Shown: one piece after another, positions 9,492 to 18,484 of the stretch
Numbering within the stretch: the first letter of the stretch is position 1
How the letters are laid out: every line of letters starts with the position of its first letter
Origin: Actinomadura chibensis NBRC 106107
GTDB lineage: Bacteria > Actinomycetota > Actinomycetes > Streptosporangiales > Streptosporangiaceae
Direction: 5' to 3'
NCBI RefSeq assembly: GCF_001552135.1
Contig: NZ_BCQP01000058.1
Span: 1-64,000 of the forward strand
DNA: 64,000 nucleotides
Made by a program: the position numbers and the translations under genes
The notes under the pieces: model-generated
What the model saw: only the letters and a program-made list of their open reading frames with translations
The model's database searches: none
What the model was told of the DNA's origin: nothing

Positions 9492-11003
9492 TCACAGGTC
9501 GCGGCATTCGGCGCCCGCGCAATGGCGGTACGAGGCGACCAGCGATTTGAGTTCGGCCTTGCGCGGCTCGGGCGCCTGCGTCCACAGATTGCCCAGCTCC
9601 CACGGATCGCGGGCGAGGTCGTAATACTCGCGGTCGCCGTTGTCGTACTCGACGTACAGCTCGTTGGCCGTGCGGACGGCGTAATAGGTCGGCGGGTTCC
9701 CGCCGTACCGTTTCGGCAGGTCCGGGTCGTCGTGCCGGTAATTGGGGCCGAGGTGCTCGATGAACGCGCTCGTCCGCCAACTGGGCACGGGCCGCCCGCG
9801 CAGCAGCGGGACGAGGGAACGGCCGTCCGCCGACTCGGCGGGCCGCAGCCCCGCCATTTCCTCGATGGTCGGGCAGATGTCGGTGTTCTGCGCGAACCGC
9901 CGCTCGGTCTTCCCGGCCGGGACGCCGGGGCCCGCCACGATCAGCGGCACCCGGATATCGGTGTCGTAGGCGGTCAGCTTCCCCTCGACGAGCCGGTGCT
10001 GCCCGAGGTGGTAGCCGTTGTCGGAATTGAAGACGAAATAGGTGTCGTCGGCGAGGCCCTTGGCCTCCACCGCCGCCTCCAGCGCGCCGATCATCCGGTC
10101 CACCGACTGGACGGCCCGCACCCGCTGCCGGAACGCCTGGTCGACGGCGCCGACCTGCCGGGCCCGCAGCCGCGGGTATTTCCGCAGCCAGCCGGGCTTG
10201 TCGCCGATGTCGGGCTCGTTGAACCCCGGCGTGCGGGGCGCCCTGACGTTGCCGAACTTGCGGGCGTCCTCGGGCGCGGGCGTCGCGGGCGCGTGCGGGG
10301 AGAACGTCGACATCTCCAGCAGGAACGGCTGCCGGACGTCCGCCGCCCGGTTGATGAAGTCGACGCCTTTGCCGCTCAGCACGGTGTTCAGGTAATCCCG
10401 CGGGGAGCGTCCGTAGTGGGTGAGCGTCCCGTTGCCGTTCAGCCAGTAGTTGTAGTTCGCGTATCCGAGACCGGTGACCTGCCATTCCGTCCAGCCGGGC
10501 GGAACGTAGGTCCGGGACGACCCCTGCCGCTTCGTCGTCTCGTAGCCGTTCAGGTATTTGCCCATGAGGGCGGTGCGATATCCGGCCTTCCGCAACGCGA
10601 CGGCGAAGGTGTCCTGCTCGTTGCCGCGGTCGCGGAACACCGGGAAACCGCCCGTGGGCGGGTCGTTGCTGCGGACCCCGGTGTTGTGCGGGTATTTCCC
10701 GGTCAGGATCGTCGCCCGGGACGGGCAGCACAGCGTGTCCGCGACGAAGTAGTTCGAGAACGTCAGCCCGCGCCGCTGCAGCCGCTTGACGTTCGGCATG
10801 TAGTCGACCAGGTCCCACGAAAGGTCGTCGGTCAGGATGTAGACGATGTTCGGCCGCCCCTTTTCGGGCGGGCGCGTCGCCTCGACCCTTCCGTCCTTGC
10901 GGTCGCCGGATTCCTGGGAGCGCATGCATCCGGCCAGGGCCAGGGCGGCGGCCAGCAGCGCCGCCACCGGCACGACCCATCGTCGCGGCATCGCGGCGAG
11001 CAT
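9492..11003 (-). CDS. Lipoprotein sulfatase (type I, formylglycine-dependent)
   Basis: 503 residues. After a lipoprotein signal (ALALAGC) come the sulfatase N-terminal signature PNIVYILTDD, with paired metal-binding Asp, and the modification motif C-C-P-S-R-A (Cys about 92 would become formylglycine), followed by TILTGKYPHN. Length and order match the type I sulfatase/arylsulfatase family. It would hydrolyse sulfate esters outside the membrane. The ATG at 11003 has GAAGGG six bases upstream. It lies next to the galactan operon and close to a sulfotransferase-fold gene, so the two could act on the same surface polymer; that link is inference. Confidence 0.85.
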   Translation of the reverse strand: MLAAMPRRWVVPVAALLAAALALAGCMRSQESGDRKDGRVEATRPPEKGRPNIVYILTDDLSWDLVDYMPNVKRLQRRGLTFSNYFVADTLCCPSRATILTGKYPHNTGVRSNDPPTGGFPVFRDRGNEQDTFAVALRKAGYRTALMGKYLNGYETTKRQGSSRTYVPPGWTEWQVTGLGYANYNYWLNGNGTLTHYGRSPRDYLNTVLSGKGVDFINRAADVRQPFLLEMSTFSPHAPATPAPEDARKFGNVRAPRTPGFNEPDIGDKPGWLRKYPRLRARQVGAVDQAFRQRVRAVQSVDRMIGALEAAVEAKGLADDTYFVFNSDNGYHLGQHRLVEGKLTAYDTDIRVPLIVAGPGVPAGKTERRFAQNTDICPTIEEMAGLRPAESADGRSLVPLLRGRPVPSWRTSAFIEHLGPNYRHDDPDLPKRYGGNPPTYYAVRTANELYVEYDNGDREYYDLARDPWELGNLWTQAPEPRKAELKSLVASYRHCAGAECRDL

Positions 11004-11078
11004 CACACACCCTTCGGACCGGCGGGGGGACCGACCGGGGCGGCGGGGCCGCGCCGGGACGGGATCGACATGATCAGG

Positions 11079-12281
11079 CTAGGGCACCGAGGCGGGCGGG
11101 ACCGCCGGAGCGTCAAGCCGCGCGCGCTCCCCCTCGTCCGGCGGACCGTCCGGCTCCGGGCGGGCCGGCGGCCCGGCGGGACGCGCGCCGCCGCCGCGGA
11201 TCTGCGCCATCGCCGCCGCGAGCCGCGGCCGCATCAGCGCCTGCACCGGACGCTCCACCAGCCAGTGCACGGCCGCCGCCGAGGCGACCGCCGCCGCGAC
11301 GATGACGGGCAGGATCGTCCACCGGTCGAGGAACGGGTGCGGGAAGAACACCTTCACGATCGCCCGCGCCACCGTCTCGTGCAGCAGGTAGAGCGGGTAC
11401 GCGAGCCCGCCGAGGACGGTGAACAGGCGCCACCGCAGCCACGACAGCCGTCCGAACGCCGCCAGCGCCATGACCGCGTAGAACACCGTGACCACGACCG
11501 GAATGACGATTTCGTGGACGCCCTTCCACGCGTTCAGCGGGCTGACGCCCTCGACGAGGTAGTGCACCGACAGCGCCCACGACGCGGCGACGACCAGCCA
11601 GAGCGCGATGTTGGACCCGAACCGGTGCAGCAGGAAGAAGGCCATCCCCGCGATGAAGAAGGGCGCCGTCTCGGGCAGCACGACGTCCTGCAGCATCCGG
11701 CTGCCGCCCTCCTTGGCGAACGCCCCGATGATCAGCCAGGAGACCATGAACGTCACGCACCGCGCGTACGTGATGCCGACGCGGGCGAAGAGCGCGATGA
11801 GCACGTAGAAGTGCAGCTCCACCCAGAGCGCCCAGTAGACGACTTCGAGCGGGGCGACGTGCATGCCGTCCTGCAGCATGGTGAGGTTCGGCAGGACGCG
11901 CCGGACCGGGTCGGCGCCGTCCCCGTACGGCACCGCCGCCCCGCAGGCCAGGTAGAGCGTCAGGCTGAGCAGGACGCTGACCCAGTACGCCGGGTACAGC
12001 CGGACGACGCGCGCGACGGCGAAGTCGCCCGCGTTCCGCCCCCAGGCGGACATCAGGATGACGAAGCCGCTGATCATGAACACGAGCTGCACGCCGAGGT
12101 AGCCGAAGTGGGCGACGTCGGCCAGCTCGGGATAGATCTTCTGCGCGTCCCGCCCGGCCCAGACGGTGCTGCGCACGCCCGCGAAGTGGTGCAGGACGAC
12201 GAAGCCGACGGCGGCGAAGCGCAGCAGGTCCAGCTCGCGCAGCCGGGTCGGCGGGCCGGCGGCGGCGGGGGGACGGGTCAT
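11079..12281 (-). CDS. Acyltransferase-3 family membrane protein (copy 2 of operon)
   Basis: A 400-residue multi-pass protein with the acyltransferase-3 N-terminal signature RLRELDLLRFAAVGFVVLHH, which includes the catalytic His region, and about ten membrane helices. FMISGFVILMSAWGR and LWVELHFYVLI are nearly shared with the gene upstream, so the pair arose by duplication. AT3 proteins O-acylate surface polysaccharides using acyl donors from the cytoplasm. The start ATG overlaps the upstream stop (ATGA at 12278-12281). It is the last gene of the glf operon. The C-terminal tail is Pro/Gly-rich and cytoplasmic. Confidence 0.85.
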   Translation of the reverse strand: MTRPPAAAGPPTRLRELDLLRFAAVGFVVLHHFAGVRSTVWAGRDAQKIYPELADVAHFGYLGVQLVFMISGFVILMSAWGRNAGDFAVARVVRLYPAYWVSVLLSLTLYLACGAAVPYGDGADPVRRVLPNLTMLQDGMHVAPLEVVYWALWVELHFYVLIALFARVGITYARCVTFMVSWLIIGAFAKEGGSRMLQDVVLPETAPFFIAGMAFFLLHRFGSNIALWLVVAASWALSVHYLVEGVSPLNAWKGVHEIVIPVVVTVFYAVMALAAFGRLSWLRWRLFTVLGGLAYPLYLLHETVARAIVKVFFPHPFLDRWTILPVIVAAAVASAAAVHWLVERPVQALMRPRLAAAMAQIRGGGARPAGPPARPEPDGPPDEGERARLDAPAVPPASVP

Positions 12282-13402
12282 CGGGAGGCCTCCGCGGGAC
12301 TGCGGGACGGGGTCTGGCGGCGGACGGTCGGGAGCCCCTCCCGGCGCAGCCGGGCGAGGGCGGCCTTCAGCCTGCCGCGCGCCCAGCGCTGGGCGGGCGC
12401 CTCCACGAACCGCTGGACCAGGTACGCCGACGCGAGGGCGGCGGCGCAGGACACTCCGAGGAGCGTCCACCGGCCGAGGTGGGCGCCGAGCAGATCGTCC
12501 AGGACGCGTCCGACGGTCTCGTGCACGAGGTACAGCGGGTACGTCAGCGCGCCGAGGACGGTGAAGCCGCGCCACCGCACGATATCGAACATGCCGACGG
12601 ACACCATCGCCATGACGAGGAACGCGAACGTGACGCCGCCGGTGACGACCGCGTCCCACACCTTCGGCCACATGAGCTCCGGGCTGACGGACGCGATCCG
12701 GTACGGGACGGCGAGCGCCCAGCACCCGAACACGACCAGCCACAACAGCAGGTTCGGCCCGAACCGGTGGATCAGGTAGAACGCCATGCCCGCGACGAAG
12801 TACGGGGCCCAGGGCGGCATCAGGATCGCGGCCAGCGGCAGGAAGTCGGCCTCCATCGAGAAGGTGCCTAGAACGATCCAGAGGACCATGAACGCGAGGC
12901 ACCGCTCATAGGTGATGCCGCGCCACACGAGCAAGGAGATCAGGACGTAGAAGTGGAGCTCGACCCAGAGCGTCCAGTAGACGACCTCCATGTGGTTCAC
13001 TCCGATGCCCATCTGGAACATCGTCATGTTCGGCAGGTACACGGCGAGGGGGTTGTGGCCCGACCAGGGCGACTGCCCGATGGCGAGGAACGCGACGAGG
13101 GCGAGCGTCACGCCGAACCAGTAGCCGGGGAAGATGCGGGCGACCCGGGACACGGCGAAGTCGCCGACGCCGCGTCCCCACGCGCTCATCAGGATCACGA
13201 ACCCGCTGATGAGGAAGAACAGGTCGACGCCGAGGTTCCCGAAGTGCGCGATCTGCGCGATCCCCGGCATGTTGTGGTGGTTCTGGACGCCCCATCCGCT
13301 GAGCCGCCCCACATAGTGGTGGATCATCACGAGCATCGCCGCGACGAACCGCAGCAGGTCGATCTCCCGGAGCCGGGCGGGCGGCGGACTGAGCGCGGTC
13401 AT
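12278..13402 (-). CDS. Acyltransferase-3 family membrane protein (copy 1 of operon)
   Basis: 374 residues with the AT3 start motif RLREIDLLRFVAAMLVMIHH followed by about ten membrane helices. FFLISGFVILMSAWGRG and LWVELHFYVLISLL match the downstream paralogue. Its start overlaps the ABC ATPase stop by four bases. Placement after a polysaccharide ABC exporter suggests it adds acetyl or other acyl groups to the exported galactan. Two non-identical copies could modify different positions or use different donors; this is inference. Confidence 0.85.
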   Translation of the reverse strand: MTALSPPPARLREIDLLRFVAAMLVMIHHYVGRLSGWGVQNHHNMPGIAQIAHFGNLGVDLFFLISGFVILMSAWGRGVGDFAVSRVARIFPGYWFGVTLALVAFLAIGQSPWSGHNPLAVYLPNMTMFQMGIGVNHMEVVYWTLWVELHFYVLISLLVWRGITYERCLAFMVLWIVLGTFSMEADFLPLAAILMPPWAPYFVAGMAFYLIHRFGPNLLLWLVVFGCWALAVPYRIASVSPELMWPKVWDAVVTGGVTFAFLVMAMVSVGMFDIVRWRGFTVLGALTYPLYLVHETVGRVLDDLLGAHLGRWTLLGVSCAAALASAYLVQRFVEAPAQRWARGRLKAALARLRREGLPTVRRQTPSRSPAEASR

Positions 13403-14178
13403 CGGCCCGCCTCGGACGCCTCCGCCCGCCGCAGGCTCGCCCGGCGGCGCTCCTCCCGCTTCTTCAGCAGCAGGTCGGCGGCGGTGTCGATGTCGCCGTC
13501 GAAGACCACGCGGCCGTCCTCCAGGAAGACGCCGCGGGTGCAGAGCTGGCGCAGCAGCGTGACGTCGTGCGCGACGATCACCATCGTGCGGCCGCTGTCC
13601 CGGTACTCGTGGAGCCGGTCGATGCACTTGCGGCGGAAGAGCGGGTCGCCGACCGCGAGCACCTCGTCGATGAGGAACACGTCCGGGTCGGTGTGGACGG
13701 CGATGGAGAAGGCCAGCCGCATGAACATGCCGGACGAGTAGAACCGCACCGGCTGGTCGAGGAACTGACCGATGTCGGCGAACGCGACGATCGAGTCGAA
13801 CTTGCTCAGCGTCTCGGCACGGTCCATGCCGAGGATGGCGCCGTTCAGGAAGACGTTCTCGCGTCCCGTGAGGTCGGGGTGCAGGCCGGCGCCGACCTCG
13901 ATCAGCCCGGCGACCCGGCCGCGGACGCGCACCGAGCCCTCGTCCGGCGGCATCACGCCCGAGATGATCTTCAGGAGGGTGCTCTTGCCGGAGCCGTTCA
14001 CCCCGACCAGCCCGAGGGCCTCGCCGACGCCGACCGTCAGCGTGACGCCGTCCAGCGCGGTGAACCGGTCGCGCAGCCTCTCCCGGCGCAGCGCCCGCAC
14101 GGTCATGTTCTTGATCGAGCGCGCGTGCCGCAGCGTGAACCGCTTGGACACGCCGTCGACGACCAGGGCCCGGGGCAT
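13399..14178 (-). CDS. wzt: Polysaccharide-export ABC transporter ATP-binding protein
   Basis: 259 residues. It has Walker A GVNGSGKST, an ABC signature region YSSGMFMRLAFS and Walker B VFLIDEVLAVGD, the pattern of the Wzt/TagH/RfbE class that energises polymer export. LIEVGAGLHPDLTGRENVFLNG (read as two adjacent motifs) is also typical of that class. It pairs with the overlapping permease gene upstream (TGA/ATG share a base). The mycobacterial counterparts export lipid-linked galactan. There is no C-terminal carbohydrate-binding Wzt domain, so recognition probably does not need a polymer cap. GGAGGAG lies just upstream; a GTG one codon earlier is an alternative start. Confidence 0.87.
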   Translation of the reverse strand: MPRALVVDGVSKRFTLRHARSIKNMTVRALRRERLRDRFTALDGVTLTVGVGEALGLVGVNGSGKSTLLKIISGVMPPDEGSVRVRGRVAGLIEVGAGLHPDLTGRENVFLNGAILGMDRAETLSKFDSIVAFADIGQFLDQPVRFYSSGMFMRLAFSIAVHTDPDVFLIDEVLAVGDPLFRRKCIDRLHEYRDSGRTMVIVAHDVTLLRQLCTRGVFLEDGRVVFDGDIDTAADLLLKKREERRRASLRRAEASEAGR

Positions 14179-15059
14179 CACAGCTCCTCCGCGAAGCGGC
14201 GCTGCAACCGGGCGAACACGAACTGCCCCACCGCGAGCAGCACGACGGCGATCGCCAGCAGGACGAGGGCGTCCCGGGTGAGCCCGGCGGGGAACTCATG
14301 CGTCCGGTCGGTCGTCGGCCACCAGAACGCCCGCTCGAACAGCAGCACCCCGACCGCCATCGGGTTCGAGAGGTAGAGGTCGAGGCCCCAGCCGGGCGCG
14401 GTGTCGCGGACCATCGTCCACGGGTAGATCATCGGCACGGACCAGGTGACGAACAGGGTCGCGATGTCCACCACCTTGTCGGTGTCGCGGTAGAAGACGT
14501 GCAGCGCTGAGCAGATCAGCCCGAGCCCGATGCCGAGCACGGCGACGAGCGCGAAGCCGAGCAGCGCCGACCCGACCGCGAGCGCGGACGGCGTCCACCC
14601 CCACGCGATCGCGACGCCGAGCGCGATCGCCACCCCCGGCACCAGGTGCACGCACGACACCAGCAGCGACGCGACCGGGAACAGCTCGCGCGGCAGGTAC
14701 ACCTTCCGGATGAGCGGCGCGTTGCCGAGCACCGAGTGCGTGGTGTTGATCAGCGTCTCGTTGAAGAACGAGACCAGCACGAGCCCGGAGAACATGAAGA
14801 TCGGGAAGTGCTGGACGTTCTTGCTCATCCCGAGGAACACGCCCGCCACGAAGTAGAAGACGGAGAAGTGCGCGGCCGGGCGGACGTAGGACCAGCCGAG
14901 GCCGAGCAGCGACCCCTGGTAGCGGGCGCGCAGCTCGCGCCGCACGATCAGGCGCAGCAGGTAGCGGCGGCGCAGGACGTCGGCGAGCCCGCCGCCCCGG
15001 CCCGGCTCGACCAGCTCGGGATCGTCCGGCGCGACGGCGGACTCCGGGGCCGTCGTCAC
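14178..15059 (-). CDS. wzm: Polysaccharide-export ABC transporter permease
   Basis: A 293-residue ABC-2 type permease with about six membrane helices and a cytoplasmic N-terminus containing LIVRRELRARYQGSLLGLGW, the usual entry segment of Wzm/TagG/RfbD proteins. LHVFYRDTDKVVDI and MIYPWTMV also fit the family. The GTG start overlaps the glfT2 stop (GTGA at 15056-15059). With the next gene it should form the exporter that flips the galactan precursor across the membrane. Confidence 0.87.
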   Translation of the reverse strand: MTTAPESAVAPDDPELVEPGRGGGLADVLRRRYLLRLIVRRELRARYQGSLLGLGWSYVRPAAHFSVFYFVAGVFLGMSKNVQHFPIFMFSGLVLVSFFNETLINTTHSVLGNAPLIRKVYLPRELFPVASLLVSCVHLVPGVAIALGVAIAWGWTPSALAVGSALLGFALVAVLGIGLGLICSALHVFYRDTDKVVDIATLFVTWSVPMIYPWTMVRDTAPGWGLDLYLSNPMAVGVLLFERAFWWPTTDRTHEFPAGLTRDALVLLAIAVVLLAVGQFVFARLQRRFAEEL

Positions 15060-17044
15060 CGGCGCCGCGCCCGGTCGAAGGTCTCGCGCCATTCCTCCGG
15101 CGAGGTGAGGCCGGGCAGGGCCTCCCGGTAGCGGCGGCTCAGCGGCGCCCAGTCCTTGCCGAGCCGGGCGTGCAGCGCCGACGCGCGCCGGATCAGCGAC
15201 CAGAACCGCTGCGGGTCGCGCTGGTACCAGGACACCTTCGTCCCGTCGGCGGACGACACGAGCGCGCTGTTGAACTTCGTCAGCAGCCACCAGGTCTGGT
15301 CGACGTGCGGGACGAGCGCCTCCGGGTGCGTCTTCGGGAACGGCCCGACCGGCTTCACCTGCCGGGCCGCGCCGAGCAGCGCCGTCTGGAACATGGCCCG
15401 CCGGTTCTTCGGCGCGACGACGTCGCGGCCCTTGCGCGGCGGCTTGCGGCGCCGGACGGCGGGGAACTCGTCCAGGTCGGACTTGGCCTGCGCGTCCACG
15501 AACCCGGCGCGCAGCTCCCGCAGCTCGCCCATCTTCGTGACGATCGAGGGGTGCAGGTCCTCCGGGCCCTTGAGCGCGTCCTCGATCGCCAGCAGCATCA
15601 GCTCGGCCGTGGAGTACTGCATGGCGAGCGCGTGCTTGATGGTGATGAAGAGGCTCTCCTTGAGCATGTTGCCGCCGCGCTCGTACGGCGAGTACATGAG
15701 CGCGGTGACGATCCTGTTCCGCTCGGTGAAGTACGCCTGCCAGTCGGTCATGACGTCCTTGGAGTGCCACGGGACGTGCCACACCGCCGCGCCCGGCAGC
15801 GAGACGGTCGGGAACCCGGCGGCCTTGGCGCGGAGCCCGTACTCGATGTCGTCCCACTTGATGAAGAACGGCAGCGAGAGCCCGATCTTGCGGATGACCT
15901 CCACCGGGATGAGGCACATCCACCACGCGTTGTACTCGACGTCCGCGCGGCGGTGCAGCCACGGGGTGTCGCGGAGCGGGTGGGCGGCGAGGTCGTGCGA
16001 CAGCTCGGTGTGCGCGGCGGGCACCATCCACCAGCGGTAGCGGGCGATGCTCTCGCCGAACACGTGCAGCACCGACCGGTTGTAGAGGTCGAGCATGTGC
16101 CCGCCGACGAGCATCGGGCCGCGCGCGAGGTCGGCGAACGTCACCGAGCGGAGGATGCCCTCGGGTTCGAGGATGACGTCGTCGTCCAGGAGCAGCGCGT
16201 ACGTGCTGCGCCCCGACTCGACGGTCTCGTGCATGACGCGGGAGAAGCCGCCGGACCCGCCGAGGTTGGCCTGGTCGATGACGCGGAGCCGGCCGCCGAG
16301 CGCGTCGGCGGCGGCGGCGAAGTCGGGGTGGTCCTCGACGCGGTCGGTGCCCTGGTCGACGACGAGGATCTCGTCCACGGCGTCGAGCACGTCGCCGGAC
16401 GCGGCGAGCGCCGTCAACTGCTCGACGCAGAACCTCGGGCGGTTGAAGGTGGTGATGCCGATCGTGGCGGTGCCGGGCGTCGTCCGGTCGGTGGACGCGC
16501 ACCAGTCCGCGCTGTCGAGCACGGCGGTGCGGCCGTCGGCGACGATGTCGAACCAGTACCAGCCGCCGTCGATGAACGGCGCGAGCGGCAGGTCCACGAC
16601 CCGCTCGACCGACGAGTCGGAGTCGACGTGCAGGGACTTGACGCGCTCCTGGTGGCCCTTGCCCGTCGAGCGGTAGATGAGGATCGTCGCCTCGCCGCGC
16701 ACCTGGACCCGCAGCCGGACGTCCTCGACCGTGCTCCACCTGCGCCAGTACCCGGCGGGGAACGCGTTGAAGTAGCTGCAGAACGACACCCGCGTCCCGG
16801 ACGGGACGACGATGCTGCGCCGTCCGACGATCTCGGCGCTGTCGTCCTTGGACGAGGGGCGGTAGGCCGCCGCCGCTCCGCCGTCGTCGTCCTGCTCGGC
16901 GCGGACCCGCTCGGCGGCGCTCCGCAGGTCGGCGGTGCGGCGTCCGAAGACCGCGTTCCCGTCCACGTACAGCTTCAGGACGTCGAAGTCGCGCTCCCCG
17001 GGCATGACCACCCGGTGCAGGACGCGCAGGTTCTCGTCGGTCAT
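15056..17044 (-). CDS. glfT2: Galactofuranosyltransferase GlfT2-like
   Basis: 662 residues, close to mycobacterial GlfT2. A beta-sandwich N-terminal domain is followed by a GT-A domain starting at ATIGITTFNRP (about 193-203), a DDD metal site at about 287-289 (LLLDDDVILEP), a WDDIEYGLRA segment near 397-406 and a WH pair near 422-423, then a helical C-terminus. GlfT2 builds the alternating beta-1,5/1,6 galactofuranose chain from UDP-Galf on a lipid carrier at the inner face of the membrane. It overlaps glf by ATGA, so substrate supply and polymerisation are coupled. The family match is strong; the exact linkage pattern is not visible from sequence. Confidence 0.88.
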   Translation of the reverse strand: MTDENLRVLHRVVMPGERDFDVLKLYVDGNAVFGRRTADLRSAAERVRAEQDDDGGAAAAYRPSSKDDSAEIVGRRSIVVPSGTRVSFCSYFNAFPAGYWRRWSTVEDVRLRVQVRGEATILIYRSTGKGHQERVKSLHVDSDSSVERVVDLPLAPFIDGGWYWFDIVADGRTAVLDSADWCASTDRTTPGTATIGITTFNRPRFCVEQLTALAASGDVLDAVDEILVVDQGTDRVEDHPDFAAAADALGGRLRVIDQANLGGSGGFSRVMHETVESGRSTYALLLDDDVILEPEGILRSVTFADLARGPMLVGGHMLDLYNRSVLHVFGESIARYRWWMVPAAHTELSHDLAAHPLRDTPWLHRRADVEYNAWWMCLIPVEVIRKIGLSLPFFIKWDDIEYGLRAKAAGFPTVSLPGAAVWHVPWHSKDVMTDWQAYFTERNRIVTALMYSPYERGGNMLKESLFITIKHALAMQYSTAELMLLAIEDALKGPEDLHPSIVTKMGELRELRAGFVDAQAKSDLDEFPAVRRRKPPRKGRDVVAPKNRRAMFQTALLGAARQVKPVGPFPKTHPEALVPHVDQTWWLLTKFNSALVSSADGTKVSWYQRDPQRFWSLIRRASALHARLGKDWAPLSRRYREALPGLTSPEEWRETFDRARRR

Positions 17045-18219
17045 CGGTCAACTCCTCCGTCGGTCAGCCGCTCGCCCTGGGTGAAGTGGGGGCGCAGCCG
17101 GTTGTCGACCATGCCGAGCGCGCTGGCGATCGCCATGTGCATGTCGAGGTACTGGTAGGTGCCGAGGCGCCCGCCGAACAGGACGCCCTCCTCCCGCCGG
17201 GCCAGCTCGCGGTAGCGCAGCAGGCGGGCGCGGTCGGCGGCGGTGTTGACGGGGTAGTACGGCTCGTCGCCGCGCTCGGCGGACCGGGAGAACTCCCGCA
17301 TGATCACGGTCCGGTCGTCCGGGTAGTAGCGCCGTTCCGGGTGGAAGTGCCGGAACTCGTGGATGCGCGTGTACGGGACGTCCTCGTCGGCGTAGTTCAT
17401 CACGGCGGTGCCCTGGAAGTCGCCCGTCTCCTTGACCTCCATCTCGAAGTCGAGCGTCCGCCAGCCGAGGTCGCCCTCCGCGTAGCCGAAGTAGCGGTCG
17501 AGCGGGCCGGTGTAGACGACGGGGACGCGCCCGGCGAGGTCGTCGCGCAGGTCGAAGAAGTCGGCGCCGAGCCGCACCTCGATGTTCGGATGGTCGGCCA
17601 TCCGCTCCAGCCACGCCGTGTACCCGTCGACCGGGAGGCCCTCGTGGGCGTCGCCGAAGTACCGGTTGTCGAACGTGTACCGGACCGGGAGCCGCGTGAT
17701 GACCTCCGCCGGAAGGTCGAGCGGGTCGGTCTGCCACTGCTTCGCCGTGTACCCGCGGATGAACGCCTCGTAGAGCGGGCGCCCGATGAGCGAGACCGCC
17801 TTCTCTTCGAGGTTGCGCGGCTCGCGTCCGGGCGCGATCTCGGCGGCCTGCTCGGCGATCAGGGCGCGGGCCTCGTCCGGGGTGAACGCCCGGCCGAAGT
17901 ACGCGCAGATCGTGCCGAGGTTGATGGGCAGCGGGTACACGCGGTCCTTGAACGTCGTGTACACGCGGTGCTGGTAGCCGGTGAAGCGGGTGAACCTGTT
18001 CGCGTACTCCCACACGCGCTCGTTGGACGTGTGGAACAGGTGCGCCCCGTACCGGTGGACCTCGATGCCCGTCTCGGGCTCGTCCTCGCTGTAGGCGTTG
18101 CCGCCGATGTGGTCGCGGCGTTCCAGGACGAGCACCCGGAGGCCCAGTCCGGCCGCGCAGCGCTCGGCCACGGTGAGCCCGAAGAAGCCGGAGCCCACCA
18201 CTACAAGATCAACGTTCAC
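17041..18219 (-). CDS. glf: UDP-galactopyranose mutase
   Basis: 392 residues, normal length for the family. The N-terminal FAD-binding fold has VVVGSGFFGLTVAERCA, ERRDHIGGNAYSE and YGAHLFHTSNERVW; later motifs are GYQHRVYTTFKDRVYPLPIN, YTAKQW, and FGGRLGTYQYLDMHMAIASA, all typical of Glf. It converts UDP-galactopyranose to UDP-galactofuranose, the donor for GlfT1/GlfT2. The GTG at 18219 is chosen because AGGAAAG lies seven bases upstream and the FAD motif then begins at residue 4. It heads the six-gene overlapping operon that runs down to 11079. Confidence 0.93.
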   Translation of the reverse strand: MNVDLVVVGSGFFGLTVAERCAAGLGLRVLVLERRDHIGGNAYSEDEPETGIEVHRYGAHLFHTSNERVWEYANRFTRFTGYQHRVYTTFKDRVYPLPINLGTICAYFGRAFTPDEARALIAEQAAEIAPGREPRNLEEKAVSLIGRPLYEAFIRGYTAKQWQTDPLDLPAEVITRLPVRYTFDNRYFGDAHEGLPVDGYTAWLERMADHPNIEVRLGADFFDLRDDLAGRVPVVYTGPLDRYFGYAEGDLGWRTLDFEMEVKETGDFQGTAVMNYADEDVPYTRIHEFRHFHPERRYYPDDRTVIMREFSRSAERGDEPYYPVNTAADRARLLRYRELARREEGVLFGGRLGTYQYLDMHMAIASALGMVDNRLRPHFTQGERLTDGGVDR

Positions 18220-18484
18220 GGCCCATCTTTCCTGCGACGCCCCCGCCGCGTCGGAGCGCGATCCGTCCCCGCGTCCTGGCCCGCGGCCCGCAGGCGTCGG
18301 GAGGGAGCGACGTCGAGGATCGGCACTGAGAACTGACACGAGTTGATCGACGATGCCGCCCGCTAAGATACCGACACCCTCATCCCGGTTGTGCTGAATG
18401 ACCCCGGTTGGCCGGTTGTACCCTGCCTTGTGATCCGGACCGGCGCCCCGCGCGTCGCACCCGTCCAGCCAGAGGAGTCCACTG
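18220..18484. promoter_or_regulatory. Divergent promoter region between glf operon and sulfotransferase/glfT1 pair
   Basis: A 265-bp gap between two divergent cell-wall transcription units. It contains both ribosome sites (AGAGGAG at 18471-18477 for the plus strand). Promoters for both directions are expected here, but I could not fix boxes with confidence. Confidence 0.4.
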
